The notes under the pieces are model-generated. The model was given only the letters and a program-made list of their open reading frames with translations. It did no database searches and was not told the origin of the DNA. From assembly GCF_009720865.1 (NCBI RefSeq), contig NZ_WNLA01000036.1:1-37709 (forward strand): a stretch of 37,709 nucleotides of DNA. The letters are read 5' to 3'. This document shows, piece by piece, positions 9,756 through 16,837 of this stretch (the first letter of the stretch is position 1; each line of letters opens with the position of its first letter). The translations under genes were made by a program, and so were the position numbers. This DNA is from Pseudoduganella ginsengisoli. GTDB taxonomy: Bacteria; Pseudomonadota; Gammaproteobacteria; Burkholderiales; Burkholderiaceae_D.

Positions 9756-10442
9756 CTAGCGGTAATTGGTGCCGTTATTGATGTCGATGACGTCGCCATT
9801 GATGGATGCCGGCGCACTGGTCGCCAGCCAGCACACGGTTTCCGCCACGTCATGTGCGGTACAGAAGCGCTGGCTGATGGTGGCCGCCTTCAACCGCTCT
9901 TTCCGGTCCGGCGGAATGTTCTTCATCATTTCCGTCTCTACGGGGCCCGGCGCCACCGAGTTGGCCACCACGCCGCGGGCACCGAATGTCCTGGCAATGG
10001 AGCGCATGGCATTGGCCAGGCCCGCCTTGGAAATGCCGTACCAGATATCCGGGTGGCCGATTTCGCCGGCAATCGAGCCCATGCTGACGATCCTGCCGCC
10101 CCCGGCGCTGGCCATGCGCTCCGCCACCTTGACGCTGAGCCGCACGGACGTGATGAGGTTGACGTTGAGGATGTGCAAGATATCGTCGCTGCCGTAGTCG
10201 CTGGCGGTCTTGGTGTTCATGATGCCGGCATTATTGACCAGCACGTCGACCGGGCCGATCTTGTCCACCACCTGCATGGCCTGGTCGTAACTGGACAGAT
10301 CCGCTTCCCAGGAAATGATTCCTTCGCGGGCGGCGCGGATGCCCGAGCGGGATACAACATGGACTTCAAAACCTTTGGCCAGCAGTTGCTCAGAAATAGC
10401 GAGGCCGATTCCCCTGTTGCCGCCCGTGACGATTGCTTTCAT
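9756..10442 (-). CDS. Short-chain dehydrogenase/reductase (SDR family)
   Basis: A classical SDR of 228 residues, predicted to oxidise or reduce an alcohol/carbonyl substrate with NAD(P)(H). The cofactor motif TGGNRGIG is at residues 6-13, NNAG at 70-73, and the catalytic triad is Ser123, Tyr135, Lys139 (YGISK). The closest general type is FabG-like 3-oxoacyl reductases, but the gene is not in a fatty-acid operon, so the substrate is unknown. The product starts almost directly at the Rossmann strand (MKAIVTGGN), which is normal. ATG 10442 is preceded by AAGGA with a 7-base gap, and a plausible promoter lies upstream. It converges with recD and is probably a single-gene transcript. Confidence 0.88.
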   Translation of the reverse strand: MKAIVTGGNRGIGLAISEQLLAKGFEVHVVSRSGIRAAREGIISWEADLSSYDQAMQVVDKIGPVDVLVNNAGIMNTKTASDYGSDDILHILNVNLITSVRLSVKVAERMASAGGGRIVSMGSIAGEIGHPDIWYGISKAGLANAMRSIARTFGARGVVANSVAPGPVETEMMKNIPPDRKERLKAATISQRFCTAHDVAETVCWLATSAPASINGDVIDINNGTNYR

Positions 10443-10470
10443 GTGATATTCCTTGGTTTATATATTTGCA

Positions 10471-10499
10471 ATAATACGCAAGGGGTTATCAAGAAGCAA
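10471..10499 (-). promoter_or_regulatory. Candidate sigma-70 promoter of the SDR gene
   Basis: On the minus strand TTGCTT (10494-10499) is followed after exactly 17 bases by TATTAT (10471-10476), a 5/6 match to the -10 consensus. Transcription would start near 10464, about 20 bases before the SDR start codon. The -35 match is weak (3/6). This is a pattern call only. Confidence 0.4.
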
Positions 10500-10516
10500 A
10501 TAATGCGCTGCCACAA

Positions 10517-10541
10517 GAAAAAAGGGCGCCAACTGGCGCCC
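10517..10541 (-). terminator. Rho-independent terminator after the PBP7-like gene
   Basis: A perfect 7-bp GC stem (GGGCGCC/GGCGCCC, 10524-10541) with a 4-base loop is followed on the minus strand by TTTTTT (10518-10523). It lies just downstream of the murein endopeptidase gene, reads in that gene's direction, and insulates it from the SDR gene. Confidence 0.88.
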
Positions 10542-10563
10542 CGGTATGCGGATCAGGCTGCCG

Positions 10564-11445
10564 TTATGCAGCGCGGCGGCGCTTGGAAGCCGTCTTCGAT
10601 GCCGGCGCTTTCTTGCGCAAGCTTTGTTTCACGGTCTTGACCGGCTTGTCGTCATCGCCGGAAATGAACTTGCGGATCTTCAGCGCATCCATCAGGCGCG
10701 CCGAGCTGGCGCCGGCATTGAGCAGCACCATGGTGGCGTTGCGGCCGGCGGATTTGATGCGCATGATCAGGCAGCGGCCGGCTTCTTCCGTGTAGCCGGT
10801 CTTCGACATGCCGATGTCCCAGCCCTTGGCGCCCACCAGGCGGTTGGTGTTGTGGTATTCGACTTTGCGGCCGTTGATCTTGATGACGTCTTTGCTTTCC
10901 GTGGAAATTTCACGGATGGTGTCGTACTTGGCGGCGGCATTGGCCATCTTGACCAGGTCGGCGGCGGTGGACACGTTGTGCGGCGACAGGCCGGTCGGCT
11001 CTTCAATCACGGTATTGGTCAGCCCCAGCGCCTTGATCTTCAAATCCACGGCGCGCTTGAAGGCAGCCTGGCCGCCCGGGTACGTGCGGGCCAATGCGGC
11101 GGCAGCGCGGTTATCGGACGACATCAGCGCCAGCTGCAGGACGTCGGCGCGGGAAATCGCCGCGCCCACCGGCACGCGCGACACGCTGTGTTTCAGCGTA
11201 TCGACGTCGGATTTGTCGATGTTGATGATTTCATTCATGTCCTGCCTGGCGTCCAGCACGACCATGGCTGTCATCAGCTTGGTCAGCGAGGCAATCGGCA
11301 CCTGGGCGGTGGCGTTTTTTTCAAGCAAGATTTTGCCGGTGTCGTCTTCGACCACCAGCACGTTTTGCGAGCCGAGCGGCAGCGCCATAGCGGCGGCGCT
11401 CAAGGACATCAGCAGGGCGGCTACTGTTTTCTTGATCATGTTCAT
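10564..11445 (-). CDS. pbpG: D-alanyl-D-alanine endopeptidase, PBP7-type (peptidase S11)
   Basis: A 293-residue serine peptidase that would cleave D-Ala-mDAP cross-links in periplasmic peptidoglycan. A signal peptide (about 1-21, Lys-Lys then a hydrophobic run ending AMA) is followed by the penicillin-binding motifs: SLTK at 53-56 (catalytic Ser53), SDN at 110-112, and KTG at 215-217. It lacks the C-terminal beta domain of PBP5/6 (DacA/DacC), and its length matches the PBP7 group. The C-terminus is a basic tail rich in Lys/Arg/Ala, which may contact the wall or membrane. Two Met codons lie close together at the start (residues 1 and 3). No strong ribosome binding site is visible. It is expressed alone, with its own terminator. 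Confidence 0.87.
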   Translation of the reverse strand: MNMIKKTVAALLMSLSAAAMALPLGSQNVLVVEDDTGKILLEKNATAQVPIASLTKLMTAMVVLDARQDMNEIINIDKSDVDTLKHSVSRVPVGAAISRADVLQLALMSSDNRAAAALARTYPGGQAAFKRAVDLKIKALGLTNTVIEEPTGLSPHNVSTAADLVKMANAAAKYDTIREISTESKDVIKINGRKVEYHNTNRLVGAKGWDIGMSKTGYTEEAGRCLIMRIKSAGRNATMVLLNAGASSARLMDALKIRKFISGDDDKPVKTVKQSLRKKAPASKTASKRRRAA

Positions 11446-11594
11446 ACGAAATTGGGGAGTGACGGAAAATCGGCGGCGTATTTCAGTTTAGTGCACTGCA
11501 CAATATCTATACGGCAATATTTCCTTACTCTCGACGATACAGCAATTTATCGGGCTCGTCCATGGAATGTCAGCAGTATCCGTCGCTGAAATGC

Positions 11595-11624
11595 AAAAAA
11601 GCCCCGCAGGATGGCCTGCGGGGC
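11595..11624 (-). terminator. Rho-independent terminator after sbp
   Basis: A perfect 10-bp stem (GCCCCGCAGG/CCTGCGGGGC, 11601-11624) with a 4-base loop is followed on the minus strand by six Ts (11595-11600). It sits about 55 bases past the sulfate-binding protein stop codon and separates that gene from the downstream endopeptidase gene. Confidence 0.92.
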
Positions 11625-11679
11625 TGATGCCCAATATGGGTGCCGGGCCTTTAGGCCGGCATCCACTGGTGATGACTGA

Positions 11680-12696
11680 CTATTTCGCGGCGTAAATCTT
11701 GTCGAATTCGCCGCCGTCATCAAAGTGTTTTTTCTGCACGGCGCGCCAGCCGCCAAACACGTCATCCACACTGAGCAAGGTGATTGGCTTGAACGTGGCC
11801 GCGTATTTTTTCGCCACGGCTTCGGAACGGGGACGCAAGTGATGTTTGGCGAGGATTTCCTGGCCGGCATCGGAATACAGGAAATTCAGGTACGCCGTCG
11901 CGGGTTTGCGCAAGTTGCGCTTGTCGACAACTTTATCGACGACGGCCACGGGCGACTCCGCCAGCACGGACGTGGGCGGATACACGATGTCGAAGTTGTC
12001 GCCAAATTCTTCCTTGACGAGGAACACTTCATTTTCAAACGTCACCAGCACGTCGCCGATCTGGCGCTGGGCAAACGTCGTGGTGGCGGCGCGGCCGCCC
12101 GTGTCCATTACCGGCACATTCTTGAAGATTTTGCCCACCAGTTCGCGGGCTTGCGCTTCCGTGCCGCCTTTCTTCAGCACGGAGCCCCAGGCTGCCAGGT
12201 AGGTGTAGCGGCCGTTGCCCGACGTTTTGGGATTCGGAATCACGACTTTGACGTCCGGCTTGGCGAGATCCGCCCAATCCTTGATGTTCTTGGGATTGCC
12301 TTTGCGGACCAGGTAAATCACCGTCGAATAAAACGGCGCCGCGTTGTGCGGGAACTTGGCTTTCCAGTCTGCTGCCACCAGGCCGCGGTCCGCCAGCAAG
12401 TCCACGTCGTTGGCCTGGTTCAAGGTCACGACGGATGCTTCCAGGCCATCGGCCACGGAGCGCGCCTGTTTCGACGAACCGCCGTGCGACTGGTTGACCG
12501 TCACGTTTTCGCCTGTCTTCTTTTTGTAATCGGCAGCAAAGGCGGGATTGATATCCTTGAACACTTCGCGCATCACGTCATACGATACATTCAACAGCGC
12601 CGGGTCAGCCGCGTACGAAGGTGTGGTAAAGGGCAGGGCGGCAGCGAAAAGGGCAGAGGCGATCAACGTGCGGCGCTTATTACTTTTATGTGTCAT
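11680..12696 (-). CDS. sbp: Periplasmic sulfate-binding protein (Sbp)
   Basis: This is the solute receptor of a sulfate ABC importer. The 338-residue product has a signal peptide (about 1-29, cleavage after SYA) and then the hallmark Sbp/CysP blocks: LLNVSYDVMREVF, NQSHGGSSKQARSV, VVTLNQANDVD, LVRKGNPKNIKDW, PNPKTSGNGRYTYLAAWG and FGGW near the end. The SHGGSSKQ block and the NPKTSGNGRY region form the anion site in known structures. The permease and ATPase genes (cysT/cysW/cysA) are not adjacent: the gene stands alone between its own terminator and a divergent acetyltransferase gene. It must therefore use a transporter encoded elsewhere. Control by CysB or a similar regulator is expected for the family but cannot be assigned from sequence. 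Confidence 0.93.
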   Translation of the reverse strand: MTHKSNKRRTLIASALFAAALPFTTPSYAADPALLNVSYDVMREVFKDINPAFAADYKKKTGENVTVNQSHGGSSKQARSVADGLEASVVTLNQANDVDLLADRGLVAADWKAKFPHNAAPFYSTVIYLVRKGNPKNIKDWADLAKPDVKVVIPNPKTSGNGRYTYLAAWGSVLKKGGTEAQARELVGKIFKNVPVMDTGGRAATTTFAQRQIGDVLVTFENEVFLVKEEFGDNFDIVYPPTSVLAESPVAVVDKVVDKRNLRKPATAYLNFLYSDAGQEILAKHHLRPRSEAVAKKYAATFKPITLLSVDDVFGGWRAVQKKHFDDGGEFDKIYAAK

Positions 12697-12712
12697 GGAA
12701 GCTTGGATCCTG

Positions 12713-12743
12713 TTGTGAAAAATATATAGGCATGGTCTATAAT
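12713..12743 (+). promoter_or_regulatory. Weak candidate plus-strand promoter in the sbp/GNAT gap
   Basis: A perfect TATAAT (12738-12743) lies on the plus strand, with TTGTGA (12713-12718) 19 bases upstream; the spacing is longer than ideal. It would drive the acetyltransferase gene with a leader of about 160 bases. The remaining gap (12697-12911) also holds the palindrome listed separately and no gene I can support. Confidence 0.25.
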
Positions 12744-12758
12744 TCGCGCCGGAAAAGA

Positions 12759-12773
12759 TACGAATTTTTCGTA
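12759..12773. promoter_or_regulatory. Operator-like palindrome TACGAA-TTT-TTCGTA
   Basis: A perfect 6-bp inverted repeat with a 3-base spacer lies between divergent sbp and the GNAT gene. Outer GATA/TATC bases (12757-12760 and 12775-12778) extend the symmetry with a one-base offset. The stem is AT-rich and short, so a protein-binding site is more likely than an RNA hairpin. The regulator is unknown. Confidence 0.4.
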
Positions 12774-12911
12774 ATATCTAAATCACGATTTCGAGGCAAA
12801 GCAAAACGCACGGCACGCGACACGGGCTTTTTCCGGCTGGTGTATAGTCGCGCTGTGTGCTGGCGGCAAGCCGCCGGCGCCGGGGTGATCGGCATTATTT
12901 TGTGAGTACAC

Positions 12912-13451
12912 ATGAGTCTTGAAATTCGTATTGCTGCATCTGGCGACGCTGAAGCGGCATGCAATGTTTTGCGGCGTTCCATCGCCGAATGCTGTGTCCT
13001 CGACCACAAGAACGACCCCGCCATTTTGGGCGCGTGGCTCGGCAATAAAACCCCGCAAATGGTGGCCAGCTGGTTCCAGTCGCCCACCAACCATTCGCTG
13101 GTGGCGTTGCAGGACGATGCCGTCGTCGGCGTCGCGCTGTTGACGGGCGCTGGCAAGCTGGCGCTGTGCTACCTGTTGCCGGAGGCGCGGGGACTGGGCC
13201 TGGGCAAAGCACTGCTGGCGCGAATGGAAGAAATCGCCTGCGGCTGGGGCGTGAAAGCACTGCAATTACACAGCACCGCCACCGGTGAAAGCTTCTTTGC
13301 CCGCCACGGCTACACGCCGGCCGGGAAAGTGCGCTCGCCGTACGGTGTCGACACGACGTTTTTCTGGAAGCAGCTCGGTGGCGGCGATGCGCCTGCTGAC
13401 GGCGACGACGCCAAACCGCGCAAGCGCTTCTGCAATTGCAATTCCGCCTGA
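12912..13451 (+). CDS. GNAT family N-acetyltransferase
   Basis: A 179-residue GNAT-fold protein predicted to transfer an acetyl group from acetyl-CoA to an amine on an unidentified substrate. The acetyl-CoA pyrophosphate-binding motif is RGLGLGKALL from about residue 93. It is preceded by the beta-strand 4 segment LALCYLLPEA and followed by LQLHSTATGESFFARHGY, the usual strand 5 and C-terminal region with an aromatic residue. The tail after residue 155 is Asp/Gly-rich and ends in a Cys-containing KRFCNCNSA sequence, which is uncommon in this family and could be a metal-binding or simply divergent tail. It may be co-transcribed with the next gene, 24 bases downstream. Confidence 0.8.
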   Translation: MSLEIRIAASGDAEAACNVLRRSIAECCVLDHKNDPAILGAWLGNKTPQMVASWFQSPTNHSLVALQDDAVVGVALLTGAGKLALCYLLPEARGLGLGKALLARMEEIACGWGVKALQLHSTATGESFFARHGYTPAGKVRSPYGVDTTFFWKQLGGGDAPADGDDAKPRKRFCNCNSA

Positions 13452-13475
13452 CATCCCACGACCAGAAAGGTCCGT

Positions 13476-14066
13476 ATGCCTGAAATCGCCGTCAGCCGCC
13501 AGGATATTTTCCCGACCACGATCTGGTCATTTGATCTCGCTTACCTGCAGCCGTATTTCCCCGCGTGGCTGGACGTGATCCGGCAACTGCGCGCGGCGCA
13601 GCCGCAGCCGGCCGGCCGTACGATACGGCGCGGCTGGAACAGTGAAACCACGTTATTGCAGCAGCAGGCGTTCGAGCCGCTGCACGTTGCGGCGCAATCC
13701 GTGTTTGGCCAGGTGCTGCAGGAAATGCAGCTGCCCGGCGCGATCCGCTTCCGTGTGGAAGGCTGGGTCAACTTGCATGAAGAAGGCGGGTTCAATATGC
13801 AGCACATGCATCCGAACCGCTTGTTGTCGGCCGCGTTTTACCTGCAAGTGCCGGAAGGGTCGAATCCTGTGCTGTTCCACGACCCGCGCCCGGCCGTCAA
13901 ACTGGGGCAGGTGGCGGGACGGGGCTTCAATGGCGGCGGGTTGACTGCCGCGCAGCCGTCGTTGGGCCAGATGCTGGTCTTTCCCAACTGGCTGGAACAC
14001 CACGTCGAACCGCATCCGGTGGCTACGCCGCGCATTGCGATAGGCATGAATGCTGTGGCAGCCTGA
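13476..14066 (+). CDS. Putative 2OG-Fe(II) oxygenase (TIGR02466-like)
   Basis: A 196-residue protein resembling the small bacterial 2-oxoglutarate/Fe(II) oxygenase-like family that begins with an IFPTxxW segment (here residues 11-17). Likely iron ligands are in MQHMHPN (His110/His112), with Asp136 in FHDPR as a possible acidic ligand, and His175 or His176 in FPNWLEHHVEPH. Arg186 in PRIAIGMN is the probable 2-oxoglutarate salt-bridge residue. Family members are annotated by homology, and their substrates are largely unknown. The gene follows the GNAT gene closely, and an AAAGG lies 6-10 bases before ATG 13476. Its last 44 bases overlap the convergent amidotransferase gene. Confidence 0.75.
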   Translation: MPEIAVSRQDIFPTTIWSFDLAYLQPYFPAWLDVIRQLRAAQPQPAGRTIRRGWNSETTLLQQQAFEPLHVAAQSVFGQVLQEMQLPGAIRFRVEGWVNLHEEGGFNMQHMHPNRLLSAAFYLQVPEGSNPVLFHDPRPAVKLGQVAGRGFNGGGLTAAQPSLGQMLVFPNWLEHHVEPHPVATPRIAIGMNAVAA

Positions 14067-14835
14067 GGCTGGCCGCTTCCACCACGTGGCCGCCGGCAAA
14101 CATCTTTAATTCGCCTGGCACGAACGCGTGCCACGTTTCATCGTGCGTCAGCGGCTGCGTGGCAATGACGGCCATGCGGTCGTCCGGACCATTGTGGCGG
14201 CTCAGGTCGATGCTGCGTTCGCAATCAATCAGGCTCGCTTGCGCGAACGGGTAGCTGCGCGACACGTAATGCAACTGCGTGGAGCAGTGCGCAAACAGCG
14301 TGTCGCCATCGGACAGCAGGAAATTGAACACGCCATGGACGGCAATTTCCGCCGCCAGTTCCGACACGGCGACATACAGCGCGCGGCGCGACGGCTGTTG
14401 ATCGAAGCGCTCCGCCAGGCCGGACAGCAGATAGCAAAACGCCCGCTCGCTGTCCGTGTCGCCTTCCACGTCATATCGCCCCGCATCCGGATAAAACCCT
14501 TTCAAGTCGCCGTTATGGGCAAACGACCAGGCGCGGCCCCACAGCGTGCGGGTAAAAGGGTGGCAATTTTGCTGCGTGATGTTGCCCTGCGTCGCTTTGC
14601 GGATGTGCGCAACGACATTGCTGGCCTTGATGCGGCGGCGCTTCATTTGTTCGGCCAGCGGCGAATCGATGGATGGGCGCTCATCGCGGAACAGGCGCAC
14701 GCCGCGGCGGGTATGAAAGGCAATGCCCCAGCCATCCTTGTGCTCGCCCGTGCGGCCGCCCCGTTCGGCAAAACCGGCAAAGGAAAAGCGCAGGTCGGCA
14801 GGCTGGTTGCTGTTCATTCCGAGAAGCTGGCACAT
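14023..14835 (-). CDS. Class II glutamine amidotransferase (YafJ-like)
   Basis: A 270-residue protein of the N-terminal-nucleophile glutaminase type. I chose ATG 14835 because it gives MCQLLGMNSNQP, placing the catalytic Cys at position 2 as the family requires; an in-frame start 12 codons earlier would bury it. Other conserved parts are HKDGWGIAFH, VVAHIRKATQG (substrate-binding Arg), SFAHNGDLKG (the oxyanion-hole Asn-Gly pair) and DTDSERAFCYLL. Stand-alone proteins of this group (YafJ in E. coli) contain only the glutaminase domain, and their acceptor substrate is unknown. The product could also be related to EgtC-like hydrolases, but there are no ergothioneine genes nearby. Its 3' end overlaps the oxygenase gene by 44 bases. 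Confidence 0.87.
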   Translation of the reverse strand: MCQLLGMNSNQPADLRFSFAGFAERGGRTGEHKDGWGIAFHTRRGVRLFRDERPSIDSPLAEQMKRRRIKASNVVAHIRKATQGNITQQNCHPFTRTLWGRAWSFAHNGDLKGFYPDAGRYDVEGDTDSERAFCYLLSGLAERFDQQPSRRALYVAVSELAAEIAVHGVFNFLLSDGDTLFAHCSTQLHYVSRSYPFAQASLIDCERSIDLSRHNGPDDRMAVIATQPLTHDETWHAFVPGELKMFAGGHVVEAASLRLPQHSCLSQCAA

Positions 14836-14894
14836 GGTGGCACCGCAATAAAAATAACGATGAGCCCACAATAGCGGGGACGTAAAATCGATGG

Positions 14895-14981
14895 AACGAA
14901 TGTTTTGCTATATGCATATATGTAATGCGATTGCGGTCCCTATATGCACAAAACGAATACTGTACGAATAAACCATTCGTT
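14895..14981. promoter_or_regulatory. Cluster of ACGAAT half-sites and TATATGCA repeats between divergent genes
   Basis: The gap 14836-15040 separates the amidotransferase gene (minus) from the EAL-like gene (plus). It holds four copies of (A/T)ACGAAT: 14895-14901, 14952-14958, 14963-14969, and inverted at 14975-14981. The last two form an inverted repeat with a 5-base spacer. A 12-bp palindrome, TATATGCATATA (14909-14920), shares CTATATGCA with a second copy at 14940-14948, exactly 32 bp (about three helical turns) away. The pattern suggests a shared control region. I see no gene in this gap. Confidence 0.45.
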
Positions 14982-15040
14982 TAATCCACGCAATGGCTGG
15001 GATAAGGTGTCGCCATTGCAGCAACCTGGAGAACAACGAC

Positions 15041-15901
15041 ATGCGCTTTCCCGTCCTGAATCAATACCTGTCCCGCCTGTCCAGCGACGGCGCGGCCCAC
15101 ACCAGCATCCAGCTCGATGCGCAAGGCCGCGCCCAGGGCCGCTTCTTCAATTGCACGATGACGAGCGCGTTCCAGCCGGTGCGGGAATTGCACCGTGGCG
15201 CGGCAATTGCCTATGAAGGCTTGGCGCGCAGTGCGGCAGGGGGCGGCGATGGCTTGTCGCTGTGGAAGTTGCTGGACAGCGCGGCCAGCGACGATGAATC
15301 CGTGGAACTGGACCGCCTGTGCCGCATGCTGCACGCGATTAACTTCTTCCGGCAAGAAGAGGCGGCCGGCGCGGCCGGTGCGGATTTGTATTTGAATGTG
15401 CACAGCCGCTTGCTGAGCGCGGTATCCAGCAACCACGGCCATGCGTTCCGCCGCATCCTCGATGCGCTGGAATTGCCGCTGGCGCGCATCGTGTTGCTGT
15501 TGCCGCCGGTAACGGCGCAGCAGGGCTGGCTGATCAATTATGTGGCGGACAATTACCGCCGCAATGGATTCCGTTTTGCCGTGCAGGCAACCGGCGCCCG
15601 CGATGGCGCGGCGCTGCTGGAGCGCGTGCGGCCCGACGTGCTGCGGCTCGACGCCCGTGCCGCCGGCGGCTCCATTGATGCCGACGCAGCCACCGTGGCG
15701 CTGCTGGAACAGGCGCGGCAAGCCGGTGTCCGTGTGGAATTCCGCCATCTGGATACGGCCGGCGCACTGCAATCGCTGCACCGCATTGCCGACGCGGCCG
15801 GTGTTGCGCTGCTGGCACAGGGCACGCTGCTGGATGTGCCGCAATCGACCTTGGCGCCGCCCGCCGTGGCGTCCGGGGCGCCGGCTGCCTTGTCCCTGTA
15901 A
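15041..15901 (+). CDS. Degenerate EAL-domain protein (probably not a c-di-GMP phosphodiesterase)
   Basis: A 286-residue protein with the outline of an EAL domain but few catalytic residues. FQPVRELHRGAAIAYEGLAR (residues 44-63) matches the family opening, with Glu59 kept but the signature reading EGL. DLYLNVHSRLL keeps the Asn (119). The later acidic metal ligands are lost: the usual DDFGTG region reads QATGARD, the KID motif reads RLDA, and the ExTE segment reads IVLLLPP. It therefore probably binds c-di-GMP without cleaving it, or acts through protein contacts, as known for enzymatically dead EAL proteins. ATG 15041 is preceded by GGAG nine bases upstream. It lies alone downstream of a repeat-rich divergent promoter region. 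Confidence 0.75.
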   Translation: MRFPVLNQYLSRLSSDGAAHTSIQLDAQGRAQGRFFNCTMTSAFQPVRELHRGAAIAYEGLARSAAGGGDGLSLWKLLDSAASDDESVELDRLCRMLHAINFFRQEEAAGAAGADLYLNVHSRLLSAVSSNHGHAFRRILDALELPLARIVLLLPPVTAQQGWLINYVADNYRRNGFRFAVQATGARDGAALLERVRPDVLRLDARAAGGSIDADAATVALLEQARQAGVRVEFRHLDTAGALQSLHRIADAAGVALLAQGTLLDVPQSTLAPPAVASGAPAALSL

Positions 15902-15924
15902 CACTGCGCGCGCCATGCCATCCG

Positions 15925-15953
15925 GGCAGGCTTAAGAAAACATTAAGCTTGCC
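15925..15953 (+). terminator. Weak hairpin downstream of the EAL-like gene
   Basis: GGCAGGCTTA (15925-15934) pairs with TAAGCTTGCC (15944-15953) with one G-U pair and a 9-base loop, about 25 bases after the stop codon. No T-tract follows, so intrinsic termination would be weak. Confidence 0.4.
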
Positions 15954-16030
15954 GCACATTCTTCATGTGCTTTCTCAACTCCCCCCGCTAATCGGCTATA
16001 GTTGCGGAGTATTGTTTGATCGGAATTGTT

Positions 16031-16783
16031 ATGGCATCGCGCAGAGACTTTTTACAGACCGGCCTGGGACTGACGGCCGCAAGTTTTATCGGTGCGCCGT
16101 TGCTGGGATGTGCCGCCCGGGCCGAACCCGTGCGGCAGGCAAAAGCAGCACCGAAACCAGCGGCAGCCCATAAAACGGCTGCCGCGCCTGCGAAAGCAGC
16201 GGAAAAACCTACGCAACTGGCGCAATTGACACCGCGGGAAGCGCCGGATGAAGACCTGGAACCGCCACCGGACATTTTTGACGCACAATCGCTGGACCTG
16301 GAATTCTGGCTGAAGCCGCGCACCATTCAGCTGATCCGTCCCGCCAGCGGTGAAAAAGCCAAGCTGCTGTACTGGAAAGATGGCGAGCTGATCGACTCGG
16401 CCTACCAGGAATTGTGCTACCTGCTGCGCGACGTGAATGGCAAGGAAACCGCGCCCATCGACCCGAAATTGCTGGAAACCCTGTGGGGTGCGCAAGCGTT
16501 CGTGGCCCGTTATGGCATAGAAAGCCCGGTGGAAATCCTGTCCGGCTACCGGACCAAGAGTTCCAACAACAAGCTGATCGAGCAGGGCATTCCTGCCGCC
16601 CGCCAGTCGCTGCACATGGAGGGCAAGGCGGCCGATATCCGCATTGCCAACCTGAATGAAGAAGTGCTGGGCGGGCTGGTGCGCAGTTTCCGCCAGGGCG
16701 GCGTCGGCTTTTATTACCGCTCCGGGCCCCGTGGCGGCTGGATCCATGCCGATACCGGCTTGAAGCGGACATGGAAGGGGTGA
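16031..16783 (+). CDS. MepK/DUF882-family murein peptidase with Tat signal
   Basis: A 250-residue exported protein of the peptidase M15-related DUF882 family; its E. coli member MepK (YcbK) is a murein endopeptidase. The start MASRRDFLQTG gives a twin-arginine signal (Arg4-Arg5), and LLGC at 24-27 could also act as a lipobox, making a Tat lipoprotein possible. Residues 31-80 are a low-complexity Ala/Lys/Pro linker. The enzymatic domain (about 85-248) has the probable zinc ligands His195 and Asp202 (SLHMEGKAADIRI) and His239 (WIHADTG), plus the typical SGYRTKSSNN before them. The expected role is cleaving peptidoglycan cross-links in the periplasm to allow wall growth. It appears to be a single gene. 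Confidence 0.85.
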   Translation: MASRRDFLQTGLGLTAASFIGAPLLGCAARAEPVRQAKAAPKPAAAHKTAAAPAKAAEKPTQLAQLTPREAPDEDLEPPPDIFDAQSLDLEFWLKPRTIQLIRPASGEKAKLLYWKDGELIDSAYQELCYLLRDVNGKETAPIDPKLLETLWGAQAFVARYGIESPVEILSGYRTKSSNNKLIEQGIPAARQSLHMEGKAADIRIANLNEEVLGGLVRSFRQGGVGFYYRSGPRGGWIHADTGLKRTWKG

Positions 16784-16837
16784 TTTGGCCAGGCGATTGG
16801 TTTACACTGGCTGATTGTCCTGTCTTATGAAGAATGT

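Noticed and set aside
9744..11589. Plus-strand open frames opposite the SDR and endopeptidase genes
   Set aside because: Their products are His/Arg/Gly-rich with no domain, and the minus strand has complete motifs (TGGNRGIG, SLTK, KTG) and fitting terminators.
14836..14871. 12-codon extension of the class II amidotransferase
   Set aside because: It would move the catalytic Cys away from position 2, which the enzyme class does not allow without processing.
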